Positions 44,855-53,489 of a stretch of 64,000 nt of DNA are shown here, one piece after another. The translations under genes and the position numbers were made by a program. The first letter of the stretch is position 1. The number at the start of each line of letters is the position of its first letter. The stretch is from Shewanella metallivivens. GTDB taxonomy: Bacteria > Pseudomonadota > Gammaproteobacteria > Enterobacterales > Shewanellaceae. The stretch spans positions 959,753 through 1,023,752 of the forward strand of contig NZ_JAQQPZ010000013.1 of assembly GCF_028750675.1 (NCBI RefSeq). The letters run 5' to 3'. A model generated the notes under the pieces. The model had not been told where the DNA came from, made no database searches, and saw only the letters and a program-made list of their open reading frames with translations.

Positions 44855-47158
44855 TTACATACTCGTGAGCTTACTTTTAAGATCGTTTGGCTTCATTGGT
44901 AACTTGCGTAAACGCACGCCAACCGCATTATAAATTGCGTTGGCAATGGCTGGTGCTACGGGTGTTACAGCTGGCTCACCTAATCCTGAAGGTGGTTGAG
45001 TGCTTGGAATAAACTCAATTTTTATCTCAGGGGTTTGGTAAATGCGTAATGGCGTATAAGTACTAAAGTTTGAGTCTTTATATTGACCATTGAGTAGCTC
45101 GGTACCTTCATGGATTGCCATAGATAAGCCCCATAAAGCGGCACCCTGACACTGTGCTTCTGCGCCATTAGGGTCAACAATAATCCCAGCATCAATCGCG
45201 ATATACAGTTTTTGTACATCAATGCTGCCACGGTCTTTGTCTACGTGTACTTGAACGGCACAAGCCACCCAAGTGGGCATATCGCGTTCTTGACCAAAGG
45301 TAGAGGCAATGCCTAAACCGGTGTTTTCGGCTTGTGGTTTACCCCATTCAATCATTTCAGCGACTTTCTTAAGCACGACAGCCTGACGTGCAGCGCCACC
45401 AGCAGCAACAGGTGTCGTACCTGCATTTCGGCCTTCTGCGATGAGCATGTCTAGCCGGAATTGCAGTGGATCTTTACCAGCATGATGCGCGGCTTCGTCC
45501 ATAAAGCTTTCAACTGCCCAACCAGTCCAACCTGGTCCCACTGAACGTAACCAACCTGGTCTAAAGGTGGCAATGGCTAAGTCGTTAGACACCGCACGTA
45601 CTTTTTGTGCGCCTACGCTGTACCAGTGATCGGCTCCTGCAATTGAGAATGGATCAAATGGCTGACCATTGATTCCTTTAGGCATAAAGCCGGGTGCTAA
45701 TACCTGTGTTGGCCAACCTGCTGTAGCGTGATGTTCCATGGCGGTCACCGCTTTGTTGCCATCGAACGCCATTTTTAATTGCTGTACTGAAGCTGAGCGC
45801 GCACTATCGAATTGCATATCTTGCGGACGCATCATCACCATTTTAACGGGCTTACCGCCTAATGCTTTAGAGGTTAATGCCGCAGGAATGGTGTAGTCGC
45901 CGTTGAGTCTGCGGCCAAAACCGCCGCCTAACATGTAGCTACGGATAACAATGTTGGCTTCATCTTCTGCAAGCGCTGTCGCTAGCACAGGCAGAGTGAG
46001 TGATTGCCACTGACAGCCAGAATGGATTTCCCATACACCATCTGGATTTTTAAATACCAAGGCATTTAACGGCTCCATTTGTGCATGTAGCACTGTGCTG
46101 GTGATGTATTCTTCGGCAATAGTGCTTTTTGCACTGGCAAAAGCAGGCTCTGTTTCAACATTCCCCGTGTCTAAAATACCGCCTTTGCTGGCGTCGTTGA
46201 GTAAGGTTTTACCGTGAGCAATAATGTCTGCTTCAGATACATTAGCGGTTTCACCTGCATCCCAGGTTACTTTGACCAGCTTGGAGGCTTTTTGTGCGGC
46301 AAAAAAGCTGCTGGCAATAACCATTAACCAACCCGGTACACTGCCACTGGCATCATCTAACACGATAGTTTGTTGATAGCCTTTAACCGCTTTGGCGGCT
46401 GAATCGTCAAACTTGACCACTTTTGAGCCATAACGGGTAGGCGGTAAAATAGGGTTGGCGTACACCATGCCATCGACTTTGGCGTCGATACCAAATACGG
46501 TTGTACCTTTAGTTTTGTTGGCGATATCAAGTGAGGTGACTTGTTGGCCAACTAATTTAAGATCGGCATTGGGTTTAAGCGGCAGTTGCTTGAGTTCTTC
46601 TTCGGTAAATTGGCGGCTTAGGCCCATTTTGACCAACTCACCAAACGATAATTCGCCTTTACTGGACACGATTTTACCGTTACTGGCTTTACAATCAGCA
46701 GGTGCAATGCCCCATTTTTTAGCGGCAGCTTCAATTAATGCTGTACGACCGGCAGCGCCTGCCTGGCGGTACACCGGCCAGCTTTGAGAAATAGACCAAC
46801 TACCACCCGTGACCATGTAACCCCAACGAGGGTCGCTGTCTACATGGATAATTTCAATATCATCCCACGATGCCTCAAGCTCATCTGCTAAAATACGCGC
46901 AATAGCCGTACCCACATGTTGGCCCATTTCAGAGCGCATAATGTTGACTTTAATTTTGCCTGCGGTGTCGATTGAGTACCATAAAGACGGTTCATAAATA
47001 TCGCCTTCAGTTGGCAATACTTTACCGTCTGGGCTGGCAGGATCCATGGCAGCCATTAAGTGGCGCGGAAAGCCAAAGCTAACGCCAACCGCTGTCATGG
47101 CAATTAAAAAACCGCGGCGAGTCATGCCAACCGATCCACGTTTAGGCAGTCTGCTCAT
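44855..47158 (-). CDS. iorB: TAT-exported molybdopterin-binding subunit (IorB-like)
   Basis: A 767-residue large subunit of a xanthine-dehydrogenase-family molybdoenzyme, of the isoquinoline 1-oxidoreductase beta type. TRRGFLIAM near residue 13 is a twin-arginine signal. The body carries MRSEMGQHVGTAIARILADEL, RSYMLGGGFGRRLNGDY, and the C-terminal GLGEPAVTPVAPAIANAIYNAVG, where the Glu is the catalytic base of the family. Start at 47158 has GGAG eight bases upstream and overlaps the end of iorA. It hydroxylates an N-heterocycle or aldehyde; true substrate unknown. Confidence 0.9.
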   Translation of the reverse strand: MSRLPKRGSVGMTRRGFLIAMTAVGVSFGFPRHLMAAMDPASPDGKVLPTEGDIYEPSLWYSIDTAGKIKVNIMRSEMGQHVGTAIARILADELEASWDDIEIIHVDSDPRWGYMVTGGSWSISQSWPVYRQAGAAGRTALIEAAAKKWGIAPADCKASNGKIVSSKGELSFGELVKMGLSRQFTEEELKQLPLKPNADLKLVGQQVTSLDIANKTKGTTVFGIDAKVDGMVYANPILPPTRYGSKVVKFDDSAAKAVKGYQQTIVLDDASGSVPGWLMVIASSFFAAQKASKLVKVTWDAGETANVSEADIIAHGKTLLNDASKGGILDTGNVETEPAFASAKSTIAEEYITSTVLHAQMEPLNALVFKNPDGVWEIHSGCQWQSLTLPVLATALAEDEANIVIRSYMLGGGFGRRLNGDYTIPAALTSKALGGKPVKMVMMRPQDMQFDSARSASVQQLKMAFDGNKAVTAMEHHATAGWPTQVLAPGFMPKGINGQPFDPFSIAGADHWYSVGAQKVRAVSNDLAIATFRPGWLRSVGPGWTGWAVESFMDEAAHHAGKDPLQFRLDMLIAEGRNAGTTPVAAGGAARQAVVLKKVAEMIEWGKPQAENTGLGIASTFGQERDMPTWVACAVQVHVDKDRGSIDVQKLYIAIDAGIIVDPNGAEAQCQGAALWGLSMAIHEGTELLNGQYKDSNFSTYTPLRIYQTPEIKIEFIPSTQPPSGLGEPAVTPVAPAIANAIYNAVGVRLRKLPMKPNDLKSKLTSM

Positions 47159-47621
47159 CGTTACTCTCCTTGATTGAGTTTGCAGCTTCATGAATGGCAC
47201 TACGGATACGCACGTAGGTCATACAGCGACATAAGTTTCCGCCCATTACCGCGTCAATATCTTTGTCGGTCGGTGCTGGGTTGTCTTTTAATAATGCGGC
47301 CGCTTGCATAATTTGGCCTGATTGGCAGTAACCACATTGTGGTACTTGCAGTTTTTGCCAGGAGATTTGTAAAGGATGATCGCCGTTTTCAGATAGGCCT
47401 TCAATCGTGGTGATCTCAGCCCCTTCAACTGACGATATAGGGGTAATACATGAACGTGTTGCTTGACCGCCAATATGAACGGTACATGCGCCGCAGGTAC
47501 CAATACCACAACCAAACTTAGTGCCGGTCATGTTGAGTTCATCGCGGATCACCCACAAAAGCGGGGTGTCGCTTTCTACGTCGGCAGTCATCGGTTTGCC
47601 GTTTAAAATAAATTTTGCCAT
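47142..47621 (-). CDS. iorA: 2Fe-2S subunit of the IorAB-like oxidoreductase
   Basis: A 159-residue protein with a plant-type ferredoxin cluster (CGIGTCGACTV with a later ATRSCITP) and a helical second cluster domain (PQCGYCQSGQIM, GNLCRCMTY). It passes electrons from the molybdenum centre of IorB. It has no signal peptide, so it is presumably carried out by the TAT signal on IorB. Overlaps iorB by 17 bases. Confidence 0.92.
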   Translation of the reverse strand: MAKFILNGKPMTADVESDTPLLWVIRDELNMTGTKFGCGIGTCGACTVHIGGQATRSCITPISSVEGAEITTIEGLSENGDHPLQISWQKLQVPQCGYCQSGQIMQAAALLKDNPAPTDKDIDAVMGGNLCRCMTYVRIRSAIHEAANSIKESNDEQTA

Positions 47622-48457
47622 TGGTCACTTCTCCAGTGAATTAATGCTCTAACTTGGGCTTGATAACGATCTCGCCCATTTTTTAGTTTTGGCTAGGTGT
47701 TTCCCCAGCTGATTGACACTCAATACATCATGAAACCGCTCATCGCAATACGATGGGACGCCATGGCGGTTGTTAGCTCTATCGAGTATTTCGGTATTAA
47801 GGGGAGTTGGGTCATCTCAATGCGCCGTATTGGACATGTCAGTGTTGCTTGGTATTTAACTCACTGATCATTAATGCAATCTAGCGCGACCAAGGTGTTA
47901 CTTGGTTAGATAAACTTTGATGAGTCATGACTGTGCTTGGCTGAGTGAAAAGATATATCATGGGTTGCCAAACCGTTATCATTGTTAAACCTAAAAAAAC
48001 GGCTCTACATACGTTGTTCACGATGCGAGATAGCCTAATAGGTCGCCTTATTTTTTACATATAAAATGCAATTTATAAGGAATACCTCATCGTACGCTCC
48101 TTGTTCGAATCTCTGTTTTTTTACTTGGTTAATATTTAAGCCTAAGCAATGTCTATTGCTTTGTAAAGAAATCAATTACCAGCACATTAGCCATTAATTG
48201 TACCGTAAGCTAAAAGTGGAATGCATGAGATTCTTTATCGTAATTTGTACGTTAATTGTTTGTTTAATAATTAGTATTTTATTTCAGTTCTGTTGCGGTT
48301 AGCGTATTGCTCTGTCACGTTACCGCTAAATTGAACAGCTAATCAATTTAAGCATTATCGACATTCATGGCCGATAACGCTATTCGATGTTGGTCTAGCG
48401 TTATAACGTAAAGTTCGGCATGATTTTCTGCTTGTATTTAATGCTGATATTTATAAT
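47622..48457. other. Long intergenic region
   Basis: About 840 AT-rich bases between divergent iorAB and the Fur-box operon. A 25-codon hydrophobic ORF (48225-48302) is the only candidate gene. I found no repeat family or terminator. Confidence 0.5.
48225..48302 (+). CDS. Possible 25-residue single-helix membrane peptide
   Basis: MRFFIVICTLIVCLIISILF then QFCCG and a stop. The whole product is one membrane-helix-length stretch with terminal Cys-Cys. The ribosome site (GTGGA) is poor and no homologue is known to me, so this is a tentative small gene. Confidence 0.25.
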   Translation: MRFFIVICTLIVCLIISILFQFCCG

Positions 48458-48481
48458 AATGAATGAAAACTATTATCATTT
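48458..48481 (+). promoter_or_regulatory. Fur box upstream of the PepSY operon
   Basis: AATGAATGAAAACTATTATC followed by ATTT resembles the Fur consensus on both strands and lies about 20 bases before the ATG at 48503, so the operon is likely iron-repressed. Confidence 0.65.
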
Positions 48482-48502
48482 GCATTTGCGGGTTAGATCA
48501 TT

Positions 48503-48820
48503 ATGGAACTCATCAGCGTTTCTTCTTTATGGTTAGGGTGTTTGTTTGCTTATTTAGCCTCAGACAAACAACAACTTCTTAGCCTACCGTTTCCTAAACT
48601 ACTCGCCTGGAGCTTAGGGTGTGCAGCCATGTTATTTGCTGTTTGGGGTTTTAGTCATACCTACAGTGTGCTGGTGTCTTGTTTGTTAGTGATCATTTGT
48701 GTCATGACCATGTGGATAATGATGGTGTTGTTAGCTGCACACTTTAAGGGGCGTAGTATGTGGGTGAGCTCATTAGGTTTTGCCTTATTTGTCAGTATTA
48801 TGCTTGTTGGTGTTAAGTAA
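48503..48820 (+). CDS. DUF3649-like membrane protein of an iron-regulated operon
   Basis: A 105-residue protein with about four membrane helices (residues 1-18, 28-48, 53-75 and 83-103). It resembles the small hydrophobic proteins that precede PepSY-TM genes in iron-uptake operons. Behind a Fur box. Function unknown. Confidence 0.65.
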   Translation: MELISVSSLWLGCLFAYLASDKQQLLSLPFPKLLAWSLGCAAMLFAVWGFSHTYSVLVSCLLVIICVMTMWIMMVLLAAHFKGRSMWVSSLGFALFVSIMLVGVK

Positions 48821-48840
48821 GACTCGGTAAGGTTAATCAA

Positions 48841-49101
48841 ATGTGGTTTAAGTCTTTTGCAGCCTTTGTTTGGGGGTTATTACTGGCCGTCTGCTTAGCG
48901 TTGTTGCTTTTTCGTTTGTTGCCCTTTGCGGCAGATACCAAATTATTTGTCGGAATGATGCTGGGTTTTTGCTTATGGGTGGCCGTGATGATTTATTGTT
49001 ACAGCCGAAATAATGCCAAAGCGGCCAGTATGGTATGTGGCAAGTGGTTTGTTGTAAGCGCTATTGCCAATGTGTTGTTGTTTTATATTCCTGTTTATTA
49101 A
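48841..49101 (+). CDS. Small membrane protein of the iron-regulated operon
   Basis: An 86-residue protein with three helices (residues 5-25, 34-52 and 68-85). Its TAA overlaps the ATG of the PepSY gene (TAATG at 49099-49103), so the two are coupled. Relatives are usually labelled iron transporter or hypothetical; role unknown. Confidence 0.7.
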   Translation: MWFKSFAAFVWGLLLAVCLALLLFRLLPFAADTKLFVGMMLGFCLWVAVMIYCYSRNNAKAASMVCGKWFVVSAIANVLLFYIPVY

Positions 49102-50699
49102 TGAAGTCTTCAATGAATCCTCGCATTACCTCACCGCATAAAGTGATTAAAAACCTGGTCGAAGCCCACAGTTGGCTTGGGCTGATCATTTCGCCATTGT
49201 TGTTTATCGTATTTTGGGCGGGTGCGATTACGCTGTTCCATGACGAAGTGGCGCAATGGGCAATTACGCCGCATCATCCGGTGCAAAGCAGTCAGCAAGA
49301 TTTGCCACTTGGTAGCCTAGTTAAACAAAAAATGGCTGAATATCCTGTTGCTGAAGAGGGGCGCTTTAGGATAAACATGCCCACTGCATTAGTGCCTTAC
49401 TATATTTTTTATCTCGAAGTAGTTGACCCAACAACTGACAGCGGACGCCAGTCTTTTCCGATCTTGGTTGACCCTAAAACCGGTGAAACGGTAGCCGGTA
49501 AAGATGACTTTTTGTTGTCGCAATTTATCTATCGATTACATTACAACCTTCATTTACCTGGTGGAAGTTACCTCATCGGGATTGTCACATTAGTGTTTTT
49601 GTTTGCCCTGGTGTCTGGGGTGTTTATTCATGCGCGTAAACTGTTTAAGCATTTTTTTCAGTATCGAATAGATAAGCAGCGGCGCGATCATTTATTGGAT
49701 TTACATACTGTGGTGGGCGTCATGTCGCTACCGTTTACATTAATGTATGCCTTAAGTGGATTAGTGCTCAATTTAGCCATTGTGTTTCAATTGGCATTTG
49801 CGACGTTTATTTATCAGGGCGATCAACAAGCCTTGTTTAATGATGCGGGTTTTAAGCGGGTGGTTGAGCCGCGCAGTAAAACCCCGATGGCAATGGACAA
49901 TGCGTTTACCTTGATTGAGCAAACCAAACAACAAGCCAATTTTGAGTTACGCAATGTGATTTTTCATCATTACGGCGCTGACAATGCATTAGTACAAGTG
50001 CGTGGCACTGATACTGCCAGTTTTGCCCAGCGTGACGAAGTGACTTATCGTGTCGCCAACGGTGCCGTGGTCGATAAGGTTAATGCCGAGCAATACAACG
50101 TATTTCGTCAGGGGCGTGATGTGTTAGTGACATTGCATTTTGGTGATTTTGCCGGCATGGATGTGCGCATTTTATACTTTATTTTAGCGATGGCGGTCAG
50201 TGCAATGATTGTTGCAGGCAATATGCTGTGGATTAATCAACGTTGTGCACAGCGCCATTCTTCGCCACGCAGCATTGCCATTGCAAGCACCATCACTATT
50301 GGAGGATGTGGCGGCATTATTGTCGCTACCGCTGTTGGGTTTTTATGCGAGCGACTATTGCCTGCCACCTTAACGGCTCGCGGTGACTGGCTTGTAAGCT
50401 GTTTTGTCGTGGCTTTGTTAGCGACCATGTTAGTGAGTATTAACATTGGCAATATTAAACGTCATATTAGCCGCTTATTACTGCTTACCAGTGCGCTGTT
50501 ATTCACAACATTGATAGCCGATTGGCTGATGTTTGCCGAGCAAATGATCACTCTGTGGCAAAATGGCTTTACTGCGGTGATTGGGGTGCAAGTGGCAATG
50601 GTCTTTATGGCGGTTATTGGTGTGTATAGTGCGCTAAAGCTAAAAGATGCAAAGCCGATGGCGACTACTGATAACCTGAGCAATCCACTTGTGAATTAA
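49101..50699 (+). CDS. PepSY-associated transmembrane protein
   Basis: A 532-residue inner-membrane protein with the PepSY_TM fold: NLVEAHSWLGLIISPLLFIVFWAGAITLFHDEV, a large periplasmic loop holding PepSY-like segments, HYNLHLPGGSYLIG, and LHTVVGVMSLPFTLMYALSG, plus further C-terminal helices. Conserved His residues suggest haem or iron handling. Members are thought to reduce ferric siderophores in the periplasm. Start at 49101; an internal ATG at 49113 is possible. Confidence 0.88.
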   Translation: MKSSMNPRITSPHKVIKNLVEAHSWLGLIISPLLFIVFWAGAITLFHDEVAQWAITPHHPVQSSQQDLPLGSLVKQKMAEYPVAEEGRFRINMPTALVPYYIFYLEVVDPTTDSGRQSFPILVDPKTGETVAGKDDFLLSQFIYRLHYNLHLPGGSYLIGIVTLVFLFALVSGVFIHARKLFKHFFQYRIDKQRRDHLLDLHTVVGVMSLPFTLMYALSGLVLNLAIVFQLAFATFIYQGDQQALFNDAGFKRVVEPRSKTPMAMDNAFTLIEQTKQQANFELRNVIFHHYGADNALVQVRGTDTASFAQRDEVTYRVANGAVVDKVNAEQYNVFRQGRDVLVTLHFGDFAGMDVRILYFILAMAVSAMIVAGNMLWINQRCAQRHSSPRSIAIASTITIGGCGGIIVATAVGFLCERLLPATLTARGDWLVSCFVVALLATMLVSINIGNIKRHISRLLLLTSALLFTTLIADWLMFAEQMITLWQNGFTAVIGVQVAMVFMAVIGVYSALKLKDAKPMATTDNLSNPLVN

Positions 50700-50708
50700 C
50701 AGCTTAAG

Positions 50709-50734
50709 TGCCTGCAATATCATTATTGCAGGCA
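50709..50734. terminator. Bidirectional hairpin between PepSY and pirin genes
   Basis: TGCCTGCAATA / TATTGCAGGCA with a 4-base loop between convergent genes; no strong T run. Confidence 0.6.
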
Positions 50735-50749
50735 TCTCGAGTGTTGATA

Positions 50750-51445
50750 TTAAGGCAAATCAAACAGTAATGAAGTAGACTGGTCGTCTAGTTCATTTTT
50801 AAAAGTGATAGTGTGTCGCTCAGTCATTTTTGCACCATCACCGGCCGCGAGTCTTTGCGACTCGACCATTAGCTCACCTGCGACTTGATGCACATACACT
50901 TTTCGCCCGGCGGCAATGGTGTACGTTAGCTGTGAATGCGGCGCTAAAATCAGTTGTGACAGGGTGGCATTTTGCTTTATGTGCAGGGTGCCATTTTCAC
51001 CTGTTGGCGTGGCAATGGGGGTTAATCCAACTGCCTGGCCAAAGTTTTTTTGCTGATACCCCGGCGTATTACCTAAGGTATTGGGTTGGATCCAAATCTG
51101 TAAAAAGGTTAATGGATCGGTTTTAGATGCATTGTATTCACTGTGCGTAATGCCGCTGCCGGCAGACATAAGCTGGAACTCACCAGCGGGTAACACTTCA
51201 ACATTACCTTCACTGTCTTTATGGGCTATTGAGCCTTGCAGCACATAGCTGATGATTTCCATGTCGCGGTGACCGTGAGTGGCAAAGCCTGCACCGGGGG
51301 CGACGCTGTCATCGTTAATGACTCGCAGGGCTGAAAAGCCCATGTGATCAGGGTCATAATAACTCCCAAATGAGAAGCTGTGTTTGCTGTCTAACCAACC
51401 AAAATTGGCGGTGCCGCGCTCGTTTGCTGGGCGTAAAATGATCAT
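50750..51445 (-). CDS. Pirin-family protein (YhaK-like)
   Basis: A 231-residue bicupin. The N-terminal cupin has NFGWLDSKHSFSFGSYYDPDHMGFSALRVIND, GFATHGHRDMEIISYVL and SGSGITHSEYNAS, giving the metal-binding His/Glu set. Related proteins show quercetinase activity or act as redox sensors. AGGAG is six bases before the ATG. It is separated from doxX, also minus strand, by a MITE-like element. Confidence 0.9.
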   Translation of the reverse strand: MIILRPANERGTANFGWLDSKHSFSFGSYYDPDHMGFSALRVINDDSVAPGAGFATHGHRDMEIISYVLQGSIAHKDSEGNVEVLPAGEFQLMSAGSGITHSEYNASKTDPLTFLQIWIQPNTLGNTPGYQQKNFGQAVGLTPIATPTGENGTLHIKQNATLSQLILAPHSQLTYTIAAGRKVYVHQVAGELMVESQRLAAGDGAKMTERHTITFKNELDDQSTSLLFDLP

Positions 51446-51550
51446 GATGTACTCCTAACGCTTAATGTAGCTTGATACCAATCAGATGTGTGTTTGGATC
51501 TGATTGGTATTATCGAAATGTAGGTTTGCTCATTAGCACTGAAATTACTT

Positions 51551-51746
51551 AACCTGAGCTCGGGATAAGGGATGAACTTATACTATTTAAAATCAACATG
51601 TTACCCATTCTCACTTTCAAGCTTGTCATTTGTTCTGCTAACAAGGCGAATTGACGCGTCAATAGCTAGCCTATTGTAAGTTGATTCAACGCAGTGAGCA
51701 GGGCAAAGGACTGTTTGAAAGGCATTTGTTATCCCGAGCTCAGGTT
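51551..51746. mobile_element. 196-bp MITE-like element at the doxX 3' end
   Basis: Perfect terminal inverted repeats AACCTGAGCTCGGGATAA (51551-51568) and its complement (51729-51746) enclose ~160 bases with no gene, flanked by ACTT on both sides (51547-51550 and 51747-51750), which looks like a target duplication. The interior has ACAAGGCGAAT (51641) and CAACGCAGTG (51688), shared with the element at 58488. Its last bases plus one base of flank form the doxX stop codon. Confidence 0.7.
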
Positions 51747-52191
51747 ACTTAGCCAATCGACGGGTTAACGCGTTGTCTAGCGCGACTTTACCTGAGCCTG
51801 ATAACGCCAATGACACACTGGCGGCTAATAATGCCAAAGCGAACTCATAACCGTTGTTAGACATAAACAAGCCGTTACTTAAGTGCACACTAGCAATGGC
51901 AATCACCATGGTAAAAGCCAATACAACAGCGGCTGGGCGAGTCAGTAAACCGAGTAAAATAAATAAGCCACCAAAGAACTCAGCGCTACCTGCCATAAAG
52001 GCCATTAGCACACCTGGTTCCATACCAATGGATGCCATCCATTGCCCAGTGCCTTCTAAACCGTAACCGCCAAACCAACCAAATAATTTTTGGGCGCCGT
52101 GGGCCATAAAAATAATCCCTACCGGCACACGCAATGCCAATGTGTTAACGCCTGCAGTAGAGTGGGTAATGCGTTTAACGAGTGCTTTCAT
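51745..52191 (-). CDS. DoxX-family membrane protein
   Basis: A 148-residue four-helix protein: GVNTLALRVPVGIIFMAHGAQKLFGWFGGYG is the DoxX signature, followed by MAFMAGSAEFFGGLFILLGLLTRPAAVVLA. DoxX proteins are linked to quinone or thiol redox in the membrane. The ATG at 52191 has GAGGAT upstream. The TAA stop lies at the edge of the MITE-like element, so the native end may have been altered slightly. Divergent from lysR. Confidence 0.88.
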   Translation of the reverse strand: MKALVKRITHSTAGVNTLALRVPVGIIFMAHGAQKLFGWFGGYGLEGTGQWMASIGMEPGVLMAFMAGSAEFFGGLFILLGLLTRPAAVVLAFTMVIAIASVHLSNGLFMSNNGYEFALALLAASVSLALSGSGKVALDNALTRRLAK

Positions 52192-52350
52192 GGTATTTAT
52201 CCTCAATATTTTTAAACTATTCTGTGATGACTGATAAAGGCTTATTCAGTCTTTCTCAGCGATTGATAATGAGTATATTGAGACTTGATTGGATAAAAAA
52301 TCGGAATAAACTGAGGTAATAGTTCAAATTTTTTGAATAGGGATAATTTT

Positions 52351-53247
52351 ATGCACCATGCGATTACCATCGATGCACTACGGGCCTTGGACGCCATTGA
52401 GCGCAAGGGTAGTTTTGCTGCAGCGGCGGCATCACTGTACCGCGTGCCGTCAGCATTAACCTACACAATCAAAAAACTTGAAGACGACATGGGTACGGCG
52501 TTGTTTGACCGTAGCAAACAACGGGCACAGCTCACCCCAGCGGGTAAATTAGTGTTAGAGCATGGTCGCGATATTTTGTTGGCCACTAATCGCTTGATTG
52601 ACTCTGTGCAGCAGTTAGAGTCGGGCTGGGAAAGTGAAATTAGATTGTCGCGCGATACGGTTATTCCGCAAGCACCGTTGTTTCAGTTAATCGAGCAATT
52701 TAATCAGCTCGAACACTCAGTAGATATTAGTATCGATGTGGAAGCCGTTGGGGGTGGCTGGGATGCACTGCACAGTCGCCGCGCCGACATTGTGATTGGC
52801 GCTTCAGGCGAATTACCTCGAGGTGTATTTCAAACCCATAAAATAGGCGAGATTGAATTTGTATTTGCAGTGGCGCCACATCATCCATTGGCATTTGTTG
52901 ATGGCATATTAGAAGCCGACAAACTTACCGAATATGCCTCGGTTGTGGTGGCCGATACCGCGCAAGTATTACCGACACGCAGCAGTGGTCTGTTTAAAAG
53001 CAAGCAAGTGATTAAAGTGAACACCATGGAAACCAAAATAGCGGCCCAGCGCCAAGGTTTGGGGATTGGTTTTTTACCGCGGCACATGGTGCAGTGCTAT
53101 TTTGACAGTGGTGAGCTAATTGAAAAACAATGCTCAATTCCACGGCCTAACCAGAGCTTGTATCTTGCTTGGCATAAAGATCATCAAGGCCGCGGCTTTG
53201 AATGGTTTATTGAGCATTTGCCTAAGATTGATTGGGGCTTGAGTTAG
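52351..53247 (+). CDS. LysR-family regulator next to doxX/pirin
   Basis: A 298-residue regulator: N-terminal HTH (IDALRALDAIERKGSFAAAAASLYRVPSALTYTIKKLE) and LysR effector domain. Divergent from doxX with ~160 bases between, so doxX-pirin is its probable target. The ATG at 52351 is used; a TTG at 52333 is possible. Effector unknown. Confidence 0.9.
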   Translation: MHHAITIDALRALDAIERKGSFAAAAASLYRVPSALTYTIKKLEDDMGTALFDRSKQRAQLTPAGKLVLEHGRDILLATNRLIDSVQQLESGWESEIRLSRDTVIPQAPLFQLIEQFNQLEHSVDISIDVEAVGGGWDALHSRRADIVIGASGELPRGVFQTHKIGEIEFVFAVAPHHPLAFVDGILEADKLTEYASVVVADTAQVLPTRSSGLFKSKQVIKVNTMETKIAAQRQGLGIGFLPRHMVQCYFDSGELIEKQCSIPRPNQSLYLAWHKDHQGRGFEWFIEHLPKIDWGLS

Positions 53248-53489
53248 GTAGTGCTGAAAAATATTCAGATGTATGCACAGAGTTAAGTTAGATAATTTTT
53301 AACCGATTTTTCGATAGTTTTAAATTTGTGGAATTATGAATTTCAGAGTGGGAAGAGTTAGTTTTCAAAATTTAAATTAAGGATAACTTTATCACGTAGA
53401 GTCATCTTATTTAGAGTCAACCCACCCTTCAAAATGGGGAATATTTAGAAGCAATTATTTGTATACTTTAGTAAAGTAAAAAAATCACA

